Below, one piece after another: positions 1 through 6,746 of a stretch of DNA of 16,126 nt (its first letter is position 1; the number at the start of each line of letters is the position of its first letter). The notes beneath the pieces are model-generated. The model was given only the letters and a program-made list of their open reading frames with translations, was not told the origin of the DNA and did not search any database. The stretch is taken from contig JADGPO010000108.1 of the NCBI GenBank assembly GCA_017882405.1, positions 1 through 16,126 of the forward strand, given 5' to 3'. A program made the position numbers and the translations under genes. This stretch comes from Solirubrobacteraceae bacterium (GTDB lineage: Bacteria > Actinomycetota > Thermoleophilia > Solirubrobacterales > Solirubrobacteraceae).

Positions 1-1267
1 AGATCGTCCCCATCGCACAGATGAAGATGAAACCGGTAGGCAGGGAGATCAACTCGGTCGACAGCATGAAGAACGGCCGCAGGTCAGCGTTGATGCCACT
101 CACGAACAGGTGGTGTTGCCAGACGAAGAAACTCAGCAGTGAGACGCCGAGCATGCCGGCGACAGCGAGGCGGTAGCCCCACAGCGGCTTGCGCGAGAAC
201 ACGGGCAGCAGCTCCAGCACGATCCCGAAGCCGGGGAGCGCGACGATGTAGACCTCGGGGTGGCCGAACACCCAGAACAGATTCTGGAACAGGTACGCGC
301 TCCCGCCGGCGCTCGCGAGGAAGAAGCCGGTCTGCACGGTTCGGTCAAACGCCCCCATCAGCAGCGCCCCGATCAACATCGGCGCCGCCAGCATCATCAG
401 CACCGAGGTCGCGAGCACGCTCCAGACGAAGATCGGCAGCCGCGACCAGGTCATCCCCGGCGCGCGCATCGCGATGATCGTCGCCAGCAGGTTGAACCCC
501 AGCAGGCACATCGACACGCCGACCAGCGCGAAGAACCCGATGTAGGCGTCGTATCCCGTCGTGCCCTGATCGCCCAGCGGCTGATAGCCGGTCCAGCCGG
601 TCTGAAAGCCGCCGAAGAAGATCGTCGTCACGAGCACGACGCCGGCCGCCATCAGCAGCCAGAAGGTGAACGACTCGATCCGCGGGAAGGCCATCCGCCG
701 GGTGCCGATCATCAGCGGCACAAGCCAGTTGGCAAACGGCCCGAGCACCCCCGAGGTCATGATCCCCATCATCATCGCGCCGTGCATCCCGACCAGGGAC
801 ACGTACTGATTGGGGCCGAAGACGTGCACGTTGGGCGCCAGCAGCTCGGTGCGGATCAGCATCGCGTTGATCCCGCCGACCAGGAAGAACACGCCGATCC
901 CGACGATGTACTGGATCGACACCACCTTGTGATCTGTGCACAGCCGGAAATACCGCCCGGCTCCCTCTCCCTCAGACTCGTGCTCGGCGAGCGTCGGCGG
1001 ATGACCGAGCATGCGCCGGATGGGGTAGTTGGCGAAGCCGAGCCCGACGAGGAAACCGATCACGCCAAACAGATAGCCGAGCAGCACCGAGATGTCGTTC
1101 TCGCCCGTGTCGGCGAAGTAGTCGAGGCTGGGCGCGTGGATGGCGTTGCCGATCGCGTTGCCGATCAGCCAGCCGACGATCGCCAGCACGATGCCGGTCA
1201 ACAGGTTGAAGCCGAACAGACCGCGCCATGCGGGACGCCGGTCGGCCGAGATCGCGATCGCGCTCAT
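1..1267 (-). CDS. ctaD: Cytochrome c oxidase subunit I (heme-copper oxidase), 3' end outside window
   Basis: Catalytic subunit of a membrane heme-copper oxidase that reduces O2 at heme a3-CuB and pumps protons. The 422 visible residues read in one frame from the ATG whose first base is 1267; the rest lies left of the window. Visible motifs are TDHK (111-114), a low-spin-heme His in GMHGAMMM (H162), the CuB/cross-link motif HPEVY (336-340) and the CuB pair WQHHLF (H385-H386). The family core normally begins near TDHK. Here about 105 residues precede it, with two likely membrane helices (about 18-38 and 59-79). By eye the D-channel Asp of the usual APDMAFPR is Arg (TRRMAFPR, R191), and the K-channel Lys of PTGIK is Ile (PTGFI, I414). 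The ATG overlaps the stop of subunit II (ATGA), implying translational coupling. Family assignment is secure; the channel reading rests on alignment by eye. Confidence 0.96.
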   Translation of the reverse strand, partial: MSAIAISADRRPAWRGLFGFNLLTGIVLAIVGWLIGNAIGNAIHAPSLDYFADTGENDISVLLGYLFGVIGFLVGLGFANYPIRRMLGHPPTLAEHESEGEGAGRYFRLCTDHKVVSIQYIVGIGVFFLVGGINAMLIRTELLAPNVHVFGPNQYVSLVGMHGAMMMGIMTSGVLGPFANWLVPLMIGTRRMAFPRIESFTFWLLMAAGVVLVTTIFFGGFQTGWTGYQPLGDQGTTGYDAYIGFFALVGVSMCLLGFNLLATIIAMRAPGMTWSRLPIFVWSVLATSVLMMLAAPMLIGALLMGAFDRTVQTGFFLASAGGSAYLFQNLFWVFGHPEVYIVALPGFGIVLELLPVFSRKPLWGYRLAVAGMLGVSLLSFFVWQHHLFVSGINADLRPFFMLSTELISLPTGFIFICAMGTI

Positions 1268-2100
1268 CCACCTCTCCTCTGGGGATCCGGGAAGTACTGC
1301 TTGGCGTACGGCGGCAGCAACTTCGTTGCCGGCGCGTACTGCTGTCGCTGTTGCGCGATCCAGCTCGCGAAGTCGCTCTGGGTCACGACGTGGGCGGTCT
1401 CGAACATGTACCCGTGGTAGACGCCGCACAGCTCGGCGCAGTGGATGTCCACGGCCAGCGGGCCCTTCGTCGTGACGTAGGCGATGTTGTCGAAGCCGGG
1501 GTTCGCGTCGGCCTTGACCCCGAGCTGATAGGCCCAGAAGGAGTGGATCACGTCGATCGAGGTGACGTGGAACTCGATCATGCGGTGCGCGGGCAGCTCG
1601 AGCGTCGGTGTCTCGACGCCGCCGTAGGACGGCCAGCGGTAGGTGAACTTCCACTGCTGGGCGATCACCTGCACCTGGAGGGCGTGGCTCGCGCCGGCGG
1701 GGGCGGCGATCGGGTTCGGGCCCTGGCCGCCGCCGGCGCCGTCGGCGAGCATCCGGATCGTGCCGTAGCCGGCGAGGAACAGCACGAGCGCCGTCGTGGT
1801 GACCAGCCACCATGTCTGAATCTGCGCGTGGCCACGCACCGGCGGGCCGTCGAGCAGGGCCTCTGGCTCGCGCTCGCGGAAGACGATCAGCGCGTAGATG
1901 AAGTACACGAGGACCGCCAGCGCGACCGGCGTCGAGAGGCCGAACAGCACGGTGTTGTCGACGACCTGACCCGACGCCTCCACCGAGCCGTTGCCGGGCG
2001 GCAGCCCCGGGGCAAGCACGAGCACGACCAGCGGCGTGAGGATCACGCTGCACCCGGCCCACCAGAGGAGCACGCGGCGGAAGTGGTTGACCTCGCTCAT
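1264..2100 (-). CDS. ctaC: Cytochrome c oxidase subunit II with intact CuA site
   Basis: Electron-entry subunit of the oxidase; its CuA centre takes electrons from cytochrome c or a cupredoxin on the outer face. It is 278 residues long. Hydrophobic segments lie near 11-30, 53-74 and 97-117, followed by an external cupredoxin domain from about 140. The CuA ligand set is complete: H186 (DVIHSFW), then C221, E223, C225, H229 and M232 in CAELCGVYHGYM. The open frame continues upstream to about 2421, but the upstream translation is low-complexity and overlaps the previous gene out of frame, so the ATG at 2100 is taken. It lies 10 bp after the stop of the cupredoxin gene and has no strong ribosome binding site, suggesting coupling. 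Its TGA overlaps the ATG of subunit I. No cytochrome c domain is fused at the C-terminus, which ends near residue 278. Confidence 0.95.
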   Translation of the reverse strand: MSEVNHFRRVLLWWAGCSVILTPLVVLVLAPGLPPGNGSVEASGQVVDNTVLFGLSTPVALAVLVYFIYALIVFREREPEALLDGPPVRGHAQIQTWWLVTTTALVLFLAGYGTIRMLADGAGGGQGPNPIAAPAGASHALQVQVIAQQWKFTYRWPSYGGVETPTLELPAHRMIEFHVTSIDVIHSFWAYQLGVKADANPGFDNIAYVTTKGPLAVDIHCAELCGVYHGYMFETAHVVTQSDFASWIAQQRQQYAPATKLLPPYAKQYFPDPQRRGG

Positions 2101-2110
2101 TGCCGGGCGC

Positions 2111-2776
2111 TCATGCGACCTTGACGAAGCCGTCCATGTAGCCGACGGTCTGCATCGGGCCGCCCCAACCCGCGATGAAGCCGGCGGCGCAGGGGACGAA
2201 GCACTGCCAGCGGTACAGGCCGGGCCCGGGTGTGCGGAACGCGAAGGAGATCGTGTGGTGGTCCTGGCTGAGCGAGCAGGGCGCGTTGTTGCACGGGTTC
2301 TTGGCGTCGTCGGCGATGCCCTCGAGCGGAACCGAGACGCCGAGCTGCGGGATCGCGAACACGTGCGAGGCGGCATCGGGGTCGATCGTCCTGGCCGGCT
2401 TGCCGTCGAGCACGAAGTCATCGCCGACCGTGCCCTGCGCCTGCGAGATGAAGGGGTTGCGCAGGCCCGACTGGCCGTCGTACTGGTAGACGGTCACGTG
2501 GACGAGCGTGTGAGCGGGAAGGTCGAACGTGGTGTCGTGGCGCCAGTTGCCCGACTTGGAGTCGACCACGTAGTAGGAGACCCAGGAGGGATGAGCGTCG
2601 GTCCCCTCGGCGGCCGCGACCGTCCCCAGGTAGAGGTTGACCCCGCCCGAAGTCTGCGCGGCAGACGCCGCTCCGGGCTGGCTGGTCAGGTACAGACCGA
2701 TGTACAGGCCGAGCAGCACGCAGGCAGCAACGACGGCGACCGCCACTCCGAGCAGCCGCTTGGAATATGAACGCAT
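2111..2776 (-). CDS. COX2-like cupredoxin with partly lost CuA site, membrane-anchored
   Basis: First gene of the oxidase operon, 221 residues. An N-terminal anchor or signal (about 8-30) precedes an external cupredoxin fold. Segment SHVFAIPQLGVSV (H138) lines up with IHSFWAYQLGVKA of the neighbouring subunit II. The later RWQCFVPC (C192, C196) sits where the CuA loop belongs, but the canonical Glu, second His and nearby Met are absent. A Met follows further on in GWGGPM (M208). An extra Cys pair (C162, C167) could form a disulfide. The start at 2776 is chosen because GAGGAA lies about 8 bases upstream and a TATGTT -10 lies before that; an ATG at 2848 would run through the operator region. 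It may be an electron carrier to the CuA subunit, a copper-delivery protein or a structural subunit. Membership in the COX2/cupredoxin superfamily is well supported; the role is inferred. Confidence 0.85.
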   Translation of the reverse strand: MRSYSKRLLGVAVAVVAACVLLGLYIGLYLTSQPGAASAAQTSGGVNLYLGTVAAAEGTDAHPSWVSYYVVDSKSGNWRHDTTFDLPAHTLVHVTVYQYDGQSGLRNPFISQAQGTVGDDFVLDGKPARTIDPDAASHVFAIPQLGVSVPLEGIADDAKNPCNNAPCSLSQDHHTISFAFRTPGPGLYRWQCFVPCAAGFIAGWGGPMQTVGYMDGFVKVA

Positions 2777-2797
2777 TCTCAGCTTCCTCGCGGCGGC

Positions 2798-2803
2798 AAC
2801 ATA
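2798..2803 (-). promoter_or_regulatory. Candidate -10 box of the cox operon
   Basis: TATGTT on the minus strand fits TAnnnT. It would start a transcript near 2791, giving a leader of about 15 bases that contains GAGGAA ahead of the ATG at 2776. No convincing -35 box lies 17 bases upstream, which would suit an activator-dependent promoter. Confidence 0.45.
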
Positions 2804-2843
2804 ACGCCCGCGGCGAGAACGGCGCACGGTAGATGACGACGAT

Positions 2844-2872
2844 GTCATGTGCCGGTCATGTACAAGTCACGT
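2844..2872 (+). promoter_or_regulatory. Three 7-bp direct repeats at 11-bp period; likely OmpR/PhoB-family operator
   Basis: GTCATGT occurs at 2844-2850 and 2855-2861, and GTCACGT at 2866-2872, each separated by exactly 4 bases. Tandem 7-bp units with 4-bp spacers are the known geometry of Pho boxes and related OmpR-family sites, where each regulator protomer reads one unit per helical turn. The array ends 9 bp before the -10 box of the response regulator gene and overlaps its -35 position, as in PhoB-activated promoters. It lies between that gene and the divergent oxidase operon. Confidence 0.7.
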
Positions 2873-2887
2873 CGAGAGGCATAGGGT
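2859..2887 (+). promoter_or_regulatory. Candidate promoter of the response regulator-kinase operon
   Basis: A -35-like TGTACA (2859-2864, four of six matches to TTGACA) and a -10 TAGGGT (2882-2887) are 17 bp apart. Transcription would begin near 2894, leaving a leader of about 20 bases with AGGAGA at 2901-2906 before the ATG at 2915. The -35 overlaps repeat units two and three, so regulator bound there could contact RNA polymerase directly. Confidence 0.5.
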
Positions 2888-2914
2888 CACCGCTGGAGAA
2901 AGGAGACGGGGGTC

Positions 2915-3577
2915 ATGCGAGTACTGGTGGTGGAGGACGAGGTACGGATTCGCTCGTTCCTGGCCCGGGCGTTCGCGGCGGAGGGCTTCACCGTCGAAGT
3001 GGCGGCAGACGGCGAGCGCGGTCTGGAGCTGGCGCGTGAGGGCCACTACGACCTGGCGATCCTCGACCTGCTGCTCCCGGGCCGCGACGGTCTCGACGTG
3101 CTGAAGGAACTGCACCTCGCGCAGCCCCAGCTGCCGGTCGTGATCCTGTCCGCTCGCGGCGACATCACGACCAAGCTGCGCGGCTTCGCGCTCGGCGCCG
3201 TCGACTACCTGGCCAAGCCGTTCTCGCTCGACGAGCTGTTGGCCCGTGCCCGGGTGCAGGTGCGCCGCGCCGGCGGCGCGGATGCCAGCTCGACGATCCG
3301 CAGCGGGCGCCTGGCGCTCGACGTCGCCAGCCGCCGGGCATCCTGCGGGGGCACCGTGGCTGATCTGCCGGACCGCGAGTTTCGCCTCCTGCGGTTTCTG
3401 ATGCAGCACCCCGGGGAGGTGGTGAGCCGCGAACGCCTGCTGTCGGAGGTGTGGGGCATCGACTTCGATCCGCGGTCCAACGTCGTCGACGTGTGCGTGC
3501 GGCGGCTGCGCCGCCAGCTCGGGCCGGACGCGCCGATCGAGACCGTCCGCAACGCCGGCTACCGCGCGGCGGCATGA
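2915..3577 (+). CDS. OmpR/PhoB-family response regulator
   Basis: DNA-binding response regulator of 220 residues, the usual length for the family. The receiver domain (about 1-115) has the acidic pair E7-D8, phosphoacceptor D51 (AILDLLLPGRDG), switch S79 and K101 in YLAKPF. The C-terminal winged helix (about 128-218) contains DREFRLLRFLMQHPGEVVSR and the recognition-helix region VVDVCVRRLRRQL. An AGGAGA ribosome site sits 8 bases before the ATG. Its TGA overlaps the ATG of the sensor kinase, so the two are one coupled operon. The three 11-bp-period repeats directly upstream suit this family and suggest autoregulation. The target genes are unknown; the divergent oxidase operon is the obvious local candidate. 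Confidence 0.96.
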   Translation: MRVLVVEDEVRIRSFLARAFAAEGFTVEVAADGERGLELAREGHYDLAILDLLLPGRDGLDVLKELHLAQPQLPVVILSARGDITTKLRGFALGAVDYLAKPFSLDELLARARVQVRRAGGADASSTIRSGRLALDVASRRASCGGTVADLPDREFRLLRFLMQHPGEVVSRERLLSEVWGIDFDPRSNVVDVCVRRLRRQLGPDAPIETVRNAGYRAAA

Positions 3578-4674
3578 GCCGCCGGGCATGGCTGCGTCGT
3601 TACCGCCCCGAGCTGCTGTGGCTGATCTTCGCGATTGTCAACTACGTGGCGATGATCGCCTGGCCGGACTGGGAGACGATCCCGTTCCACTTCGTCTGGA
3701 TCAGCCTCACGGTTCTCTACGGCTTCCGGGTGTGGCCGATGCGCTGGACGCTGATCGTGCTCGGCGGAGTGGTGACGATGACCGCGGTGTCGATCGGCCT
3801 CGATGCGTTCGAGGGCATCCAGCTGTGGGGCGAGCTGTTCGAGGTGCCGCTGATGGCGGCGATGTTCCTGGCAATGGTCTGGCACGCGCGCCGCCGCGTC
3901 GAGGCGGCGCGGATCGCCGAGGAGCTCGCCGAGGAGCGGCGCTCGATGCTCGAGCGCCAGGAGCGCTTCATCCACGACGCCTCGCACGAGCTGCGCACGC
4001 CGGTGACGATCACCCGCGGCCACCTCGAGCTGCTGCGCCGCGAGACTGAGGACCGGCCCGAGCTGGACGTGGCGCTGGACGAGCTGGGGCGGATCGACGC
4101 GATCATCGAGCGCCTGCTGGTCCTGGCGACGGCCGACCAACCCGACTTCGTGCTCACGGCGGAGATCGAGCTCGAGCCGCTGCTCGAGGACGTGTTCATG
4201 CGCTGGTCGGAGGTCGCCCCCCGAGCCTGGCGTTTGGGGGAGCTGGCCCCGGGACGCCTGCGGGCGGACGCCGAGCGTCTGCGCGCGGCGCTCGACGCGC
4301 TGCTCGAGAACGCGGTCAAGTACTCCGAGCCGCAGGCCGCGATCGAGCTGCGGTCGCGCCGCGCAGCCAACGGATGGGTGCTGATCGAAGTGCGGGACGA
4401 GGGCCGCGGCGTCCCGCAGGACGCGCTGCCGCGGATCTTCGAGCGCTTCGCGCGCGCCGACGTCGCGAGGGGTCGCTCGGCCGGCGGCGTCGGCCTGGGC
4501 CTGGCGATCGTCGACGCGATCGCCAAGGCGCATGGCGGCAGCTGCTCGGTCACGAGCACCGCCGAGGGGTCCCGCTTCGTGCTGCGGCTGCCGAACTTCA
4601 CGCCCTCCGCGCCGAGCCGGCGACCTGACGCCGCGCTTGCTTCCACGTCACTAGGGGGCCGCGAAGCGCCGTAG
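3574..4674 (+). CDS. Membrane sensor histidine kinase, no HAMP domain
   Basis: Partner kinase of the preceding regulator, 366 residues. Four likely membrane helices (about 13-30, 36-52, 58-76, 88-104) with very short external loops are followed by a charged coiled coil (about 105-130). The dimerisation/phosphoacceptor helix FIHDASHELRTPVT (H138) comes next, and then a GHKL ATPase domain with N box LLENAVKYSE (N246), G1 DEGRGV (275-280), F-box IFERFARAD and G2 GVGLGLAIV (305-313). No HAMP domain and no extracytoplasmic sensory domain are visible, which resembles intramembrane-sensing kinases; the stimulus may arise in or at the membrane. The ATG at 3574 overlaps the regulator's stop as ATGA. 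The last 24 bases overlap the end of the convergent ABC permease gene. Confidence 0.95.
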   Translation: MSRRAWLRRYRPELLWLIFAIVNYVAMIAWPDWETIPFHFVWISLTVLYGFRVWPMRWTLIVLGGVVTMTAVSIGLDAFEGIQLWGELFEVPLMAAMFLAMVWHARRRVEAARIAEELAEERRSMLERQERFIHDASHELRTPVTITRGHLELLRRETEDRPELDVALDELGRIDAIIERLLVLATADQPDFVLTAEIELEPLLEDVFMRWSEVAPRAWRLGELAPGRLRADAERLRAALDALLENAVKYSEPQAAIELRSRRAANGWVLIEVRDEGRGVPQDALPRIFERFARADVARGRSAGGVGLGLAIVDAIAKAHGGSCSVTSTAEGSRFVLRLPNFTPSAPSRRPDAALASTSLGGREAP

Positions 4675-6009
4675 CGCCAGCCGGGCCAGGGCGCTGAAGA
4701 CCAGCGCCAGGACCGCCAGGTGCAACAGCGGCAGGCCGAGTCCCGGCGACACGCCCGTGAACGCGTTCGACGCTGCCTGGAGCGCCGCCTTGAAGGGGAA
4801 CAGGAACGCGACCACGTCAAGCACCGTCTTCAGCGTGCCCGAGACCGAGTTGGACGGCACCAGCGCCACGAACGCGATCGGCAGGGACACCAGGAAGGCC
4901 AGCAGAGACGCCGCCGAGACCTCACGGGCGGCCGCGCCGATCGCCACCCCCAGCGCCCCGAAGGCCAGGCCCCCGAGCGCCAGCGCCGCCACCCACAGCT
5001 CGAAGCGCGACCACTCCAGGTGCACGAACAGCGACACGAGCGCGGCCATTGCCAGCGTGACCGCGGTCGCGCAGCCGCCCGCCAGCACGATCTTCTCGGT
5101 CAGCAGCCGCCCGGGGGTCACCAGCCCGCGGACCAGACGCGCATAGGCGTTCTCCGAGCGCTCCACCGCCAGCATTCCGGCGGCCAGCAGCACGGTGACG
5201 AACATCAGCGAGACGATCACCGCGATCGAGGCCGCGTAGGCGTCGGTGGGCGTGGTCGCACCCGCCAGCTGGGTCTCATCGACGGTCAGCGGCGAGCCGA
5301 TCGAGCCCAGCACGGGGCTGGCGAACCCGAGGCCCTCGATCGCCAGGGTGGCGAAGCCCACCACCTGACCGAGCGCCACCCGCAGCTTCGAACGGGCGGG
5401 CAGTGAGGCCAGCGTCCCCTGGACGATCGTGCGCGCGTTGCGCAGTCCCAGCAGGCGCACGTTCTGGCCGAGGATCGCCACCGTGCCGCCGTTGAGCACC
5501 TCCCGCAGGTCGTTGACCGCCACCTGCAGCACCCGCTTGGAGACGTCGGCCTGGACCTGATTGATCCGGGTGGAGATCGCCTGGTTGACGAACTGCTTGT
5601 CAATCGGGTCCTTGGTGTTGAGATACAGCTTGACCGTGGGGCTGCCCACCCCCTGGGTGATAAGGCTCTGGATCTGCTGGGGCAGCGCCGCCGGGATGAT
5701 CACCGCCGCCAGCGCCTCGCCGTTGCGCACCTTGGCGACCGCCTCGGCCTCCGAGTGCACCTTGATCGGCTGGATCGAGCTGAGCAGCTCGCTCGCGTAG
5801 CCGGCGACGTTCAGCGACTGGTTGCCCAGGTGGATCTTCCCCTGGTTGGCCGGCACCTCGTTGAAGAACGCCACCTTGGGCTTGCCGGGCGGACTGGAGA
5901 GCGCGAAGCCGATCATCAGCGCGATCACGATCGGGTACACGATCAGCAGTCCCACCAGCAGCGGTGAGCGGCGCAGGATCTGCAGGTCCTTGAGCAGCAG
6001 CCAGCGCAA
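4651..6009 (-). CDS. ABC-2 type transporter permease
   Basis: Membrane subunit of an ABC transporter, 452 residues from a TTG start. One helix near 19-40 (LLIVYPIVIALMIGF) is followed by a large external region (about 45-270). That region includes KVAFFNEV, typical of ABC-2/YhgE-like permeases. About five further helices fill the C-terminal half. The open frame continues upstream inside the ATPase gene, but homology-like sequence begins at LRWLLLKDLQILRRSPLL, and the TTG at 6009 lies 4 bases after the ATPase stop with GGGGA about 10 bases before it. The substrate cannot be read from sequence; drug, lipid or polymer export is typical of the family. The last 24 bases overlap the kinase gene on the other strand. 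Confidence 0.88.
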   Translation of the reverse strand: MRWLLLKDLQILRRSPLLVGLLIVYPIVIALMIGFALSSPPGKPKVAFFNEVPANQGKIHLGNQSLNVAGYASELLSSIQPIKVHSEAEAVAKVRNGEALAAVIIPAALPQQIQSLITQGVGSPTVKLYLNTKDPIDKQFVNQAISTRINQVQADVSKRVLQVAVNDLREVLNGGTVAILGQNVRLLGLRNARTIVQGTLASLPARSKLRVALGQVVGFATLAIEGLGFASPVLGSIGSPLTVDETQLAGATTPTDAYAASIAVIVSLMFVTVLLAAGMLAVERSENAYARLVRGLVTPGRLLTEKIVLAGGCATAVTLAMAALVSLFVHLEWSRFELWVAALALGGLAFGALGVAIGAAAREVSAASLLAFLVSLPIAFVALVPSNSVSGTLKTVLDVVAFLFPFKAALQAASNAFTGVSPGLGLPLLHLAVLALVFSALARLALRRFAAP

Positions 6010-6013
6010 GAGC

Positions 6014-6736
6014 TCAGTGTCCCCGCTGGTGCAGGAAGCTGACCAGGGCGGCCTCGAAAGATCGGTCCCCGCCCACCCCGCCGCCCACCGTCTGCTCCAG
6101 CTCCGCGGGCGTCCCGGTGAACAGCAGCTCGCCGTCGGCCAGCAGCAGCACCCGCGTGGCGTAGCGCTCGACCTCGTTGACGTTGTGGGTGGAGAAGACC
6201 ACGGTGGTGCCGCGCCCGGCCAGGGCCGAGATGAACTCCCACAGGCGCTGGCGCTGGCGGGGATCCAGCGACGCCGAGGGCTCGTCGAGCAGCAGCACGG
6301 CCGGCTCGGCCAGCAGGCCAATCGCGATGTTCACGCGCTGCTGGTTGCCGCCCGACAAGCGTCCCACCTCCTCGTCGGCGCGCTCGGCCAGCCCGGTCTG
6401 CTCCAGCATCCGCCCCACCGCGGCGTCGGGATCGTCGACCTTCTCCAGCCGCGCGAACAGCCGCAGGTTCTCGGCCACCGAAAGCTTGCGATACAGCGCG
6501 GGAGATTGCGGAACCCACCCAACCTCCCAGCCCGCATCAGGGCCGAAGGACTCCAGCGCGCCCTCGTCGGGCGCCAGCACCCCGGCGAGGATCGACAGCA
6601 GCGTCGTCTTGCCGGCGCCGTTGGGCCCGATGATCCCGATCAGCTCTCCCGGCGCCAGCTCGAAGCTGACGTCACCGAGAGCGACCCGCTCGCCGAAGCG
6701 CTTGGTCACCGAGCGCACCGCGAGTGTGGCCGACAC
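6014..6736 (-). CDS. ABC transporter ATP-binding protein
   Basis: Cytoplasmic ATPase that drives the adjacent ABC-2 permease, 240 residues from GTG. Motifs in order are Walker A GPNGAGKTT (37-45), Q-loop VPQSPA (Q77), signature LSGGNQQR (127-134), Walker B VLLLDEP (147-153) with D-loop SLDP, and switch His in FSTHN (H184). It is a compact single-domain exporter type (CcmA/NatA-like). The GTG at 6736 is preferred because family sequence starts at ATLAVRSVTKRFG; the frame remains open upstream into the preceding gene. It begins 10 bases after the stop of the AI-2E-like permease gene and ends 4 bases before the permease TTG, so all three are probably cotranscribed. No clear ribosome site was found. 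Confidence 0.94.
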   Translation of the reverse strand: MSATLAVRSVTKRFGERVALGDVSFELAPGELIGIIGPNGAGKTTLLSILAGVLAPDEGALESFGPDAGWEVGWVPQSPALYRKLSVAENLRLFARLEKVDDPDAAVGRMLEQTGLAERADEEVGRLSGGNQQRVNIAIGLLAEPAVLLLDEPSASLDPRQRQRLWEFISALAGRGTTVVFSTHNVNEVERYATRVLLLADGELLFTGTPAELEQTVGGGVGGDRSFEAALVSFLHQRGH

Positions 6737-6746
6737 GGCGGTCAGG

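Noticed and set aside
260..1420. Long plus-strand open frame opposite the oxidase genes (386 codons)
   Set aside because: It is His/Arg/Asp-rich with no family features and mirrors the conserved oxidase genes; a high-GC antisense shadow. The same applies to long frames opposite the permeases at 4720-7036 and 7089-8120 and opposite the phosphodiesterase at 11246-12961.
2777..2848. Upstream ATG at 2848 for the COX2-like cupredoxin
   Set aside because: It would translate through the -10 box and into the first repeat unit. The ATG at 2776 has GAGGAA at good spacing and begins a normal signal-anchor.
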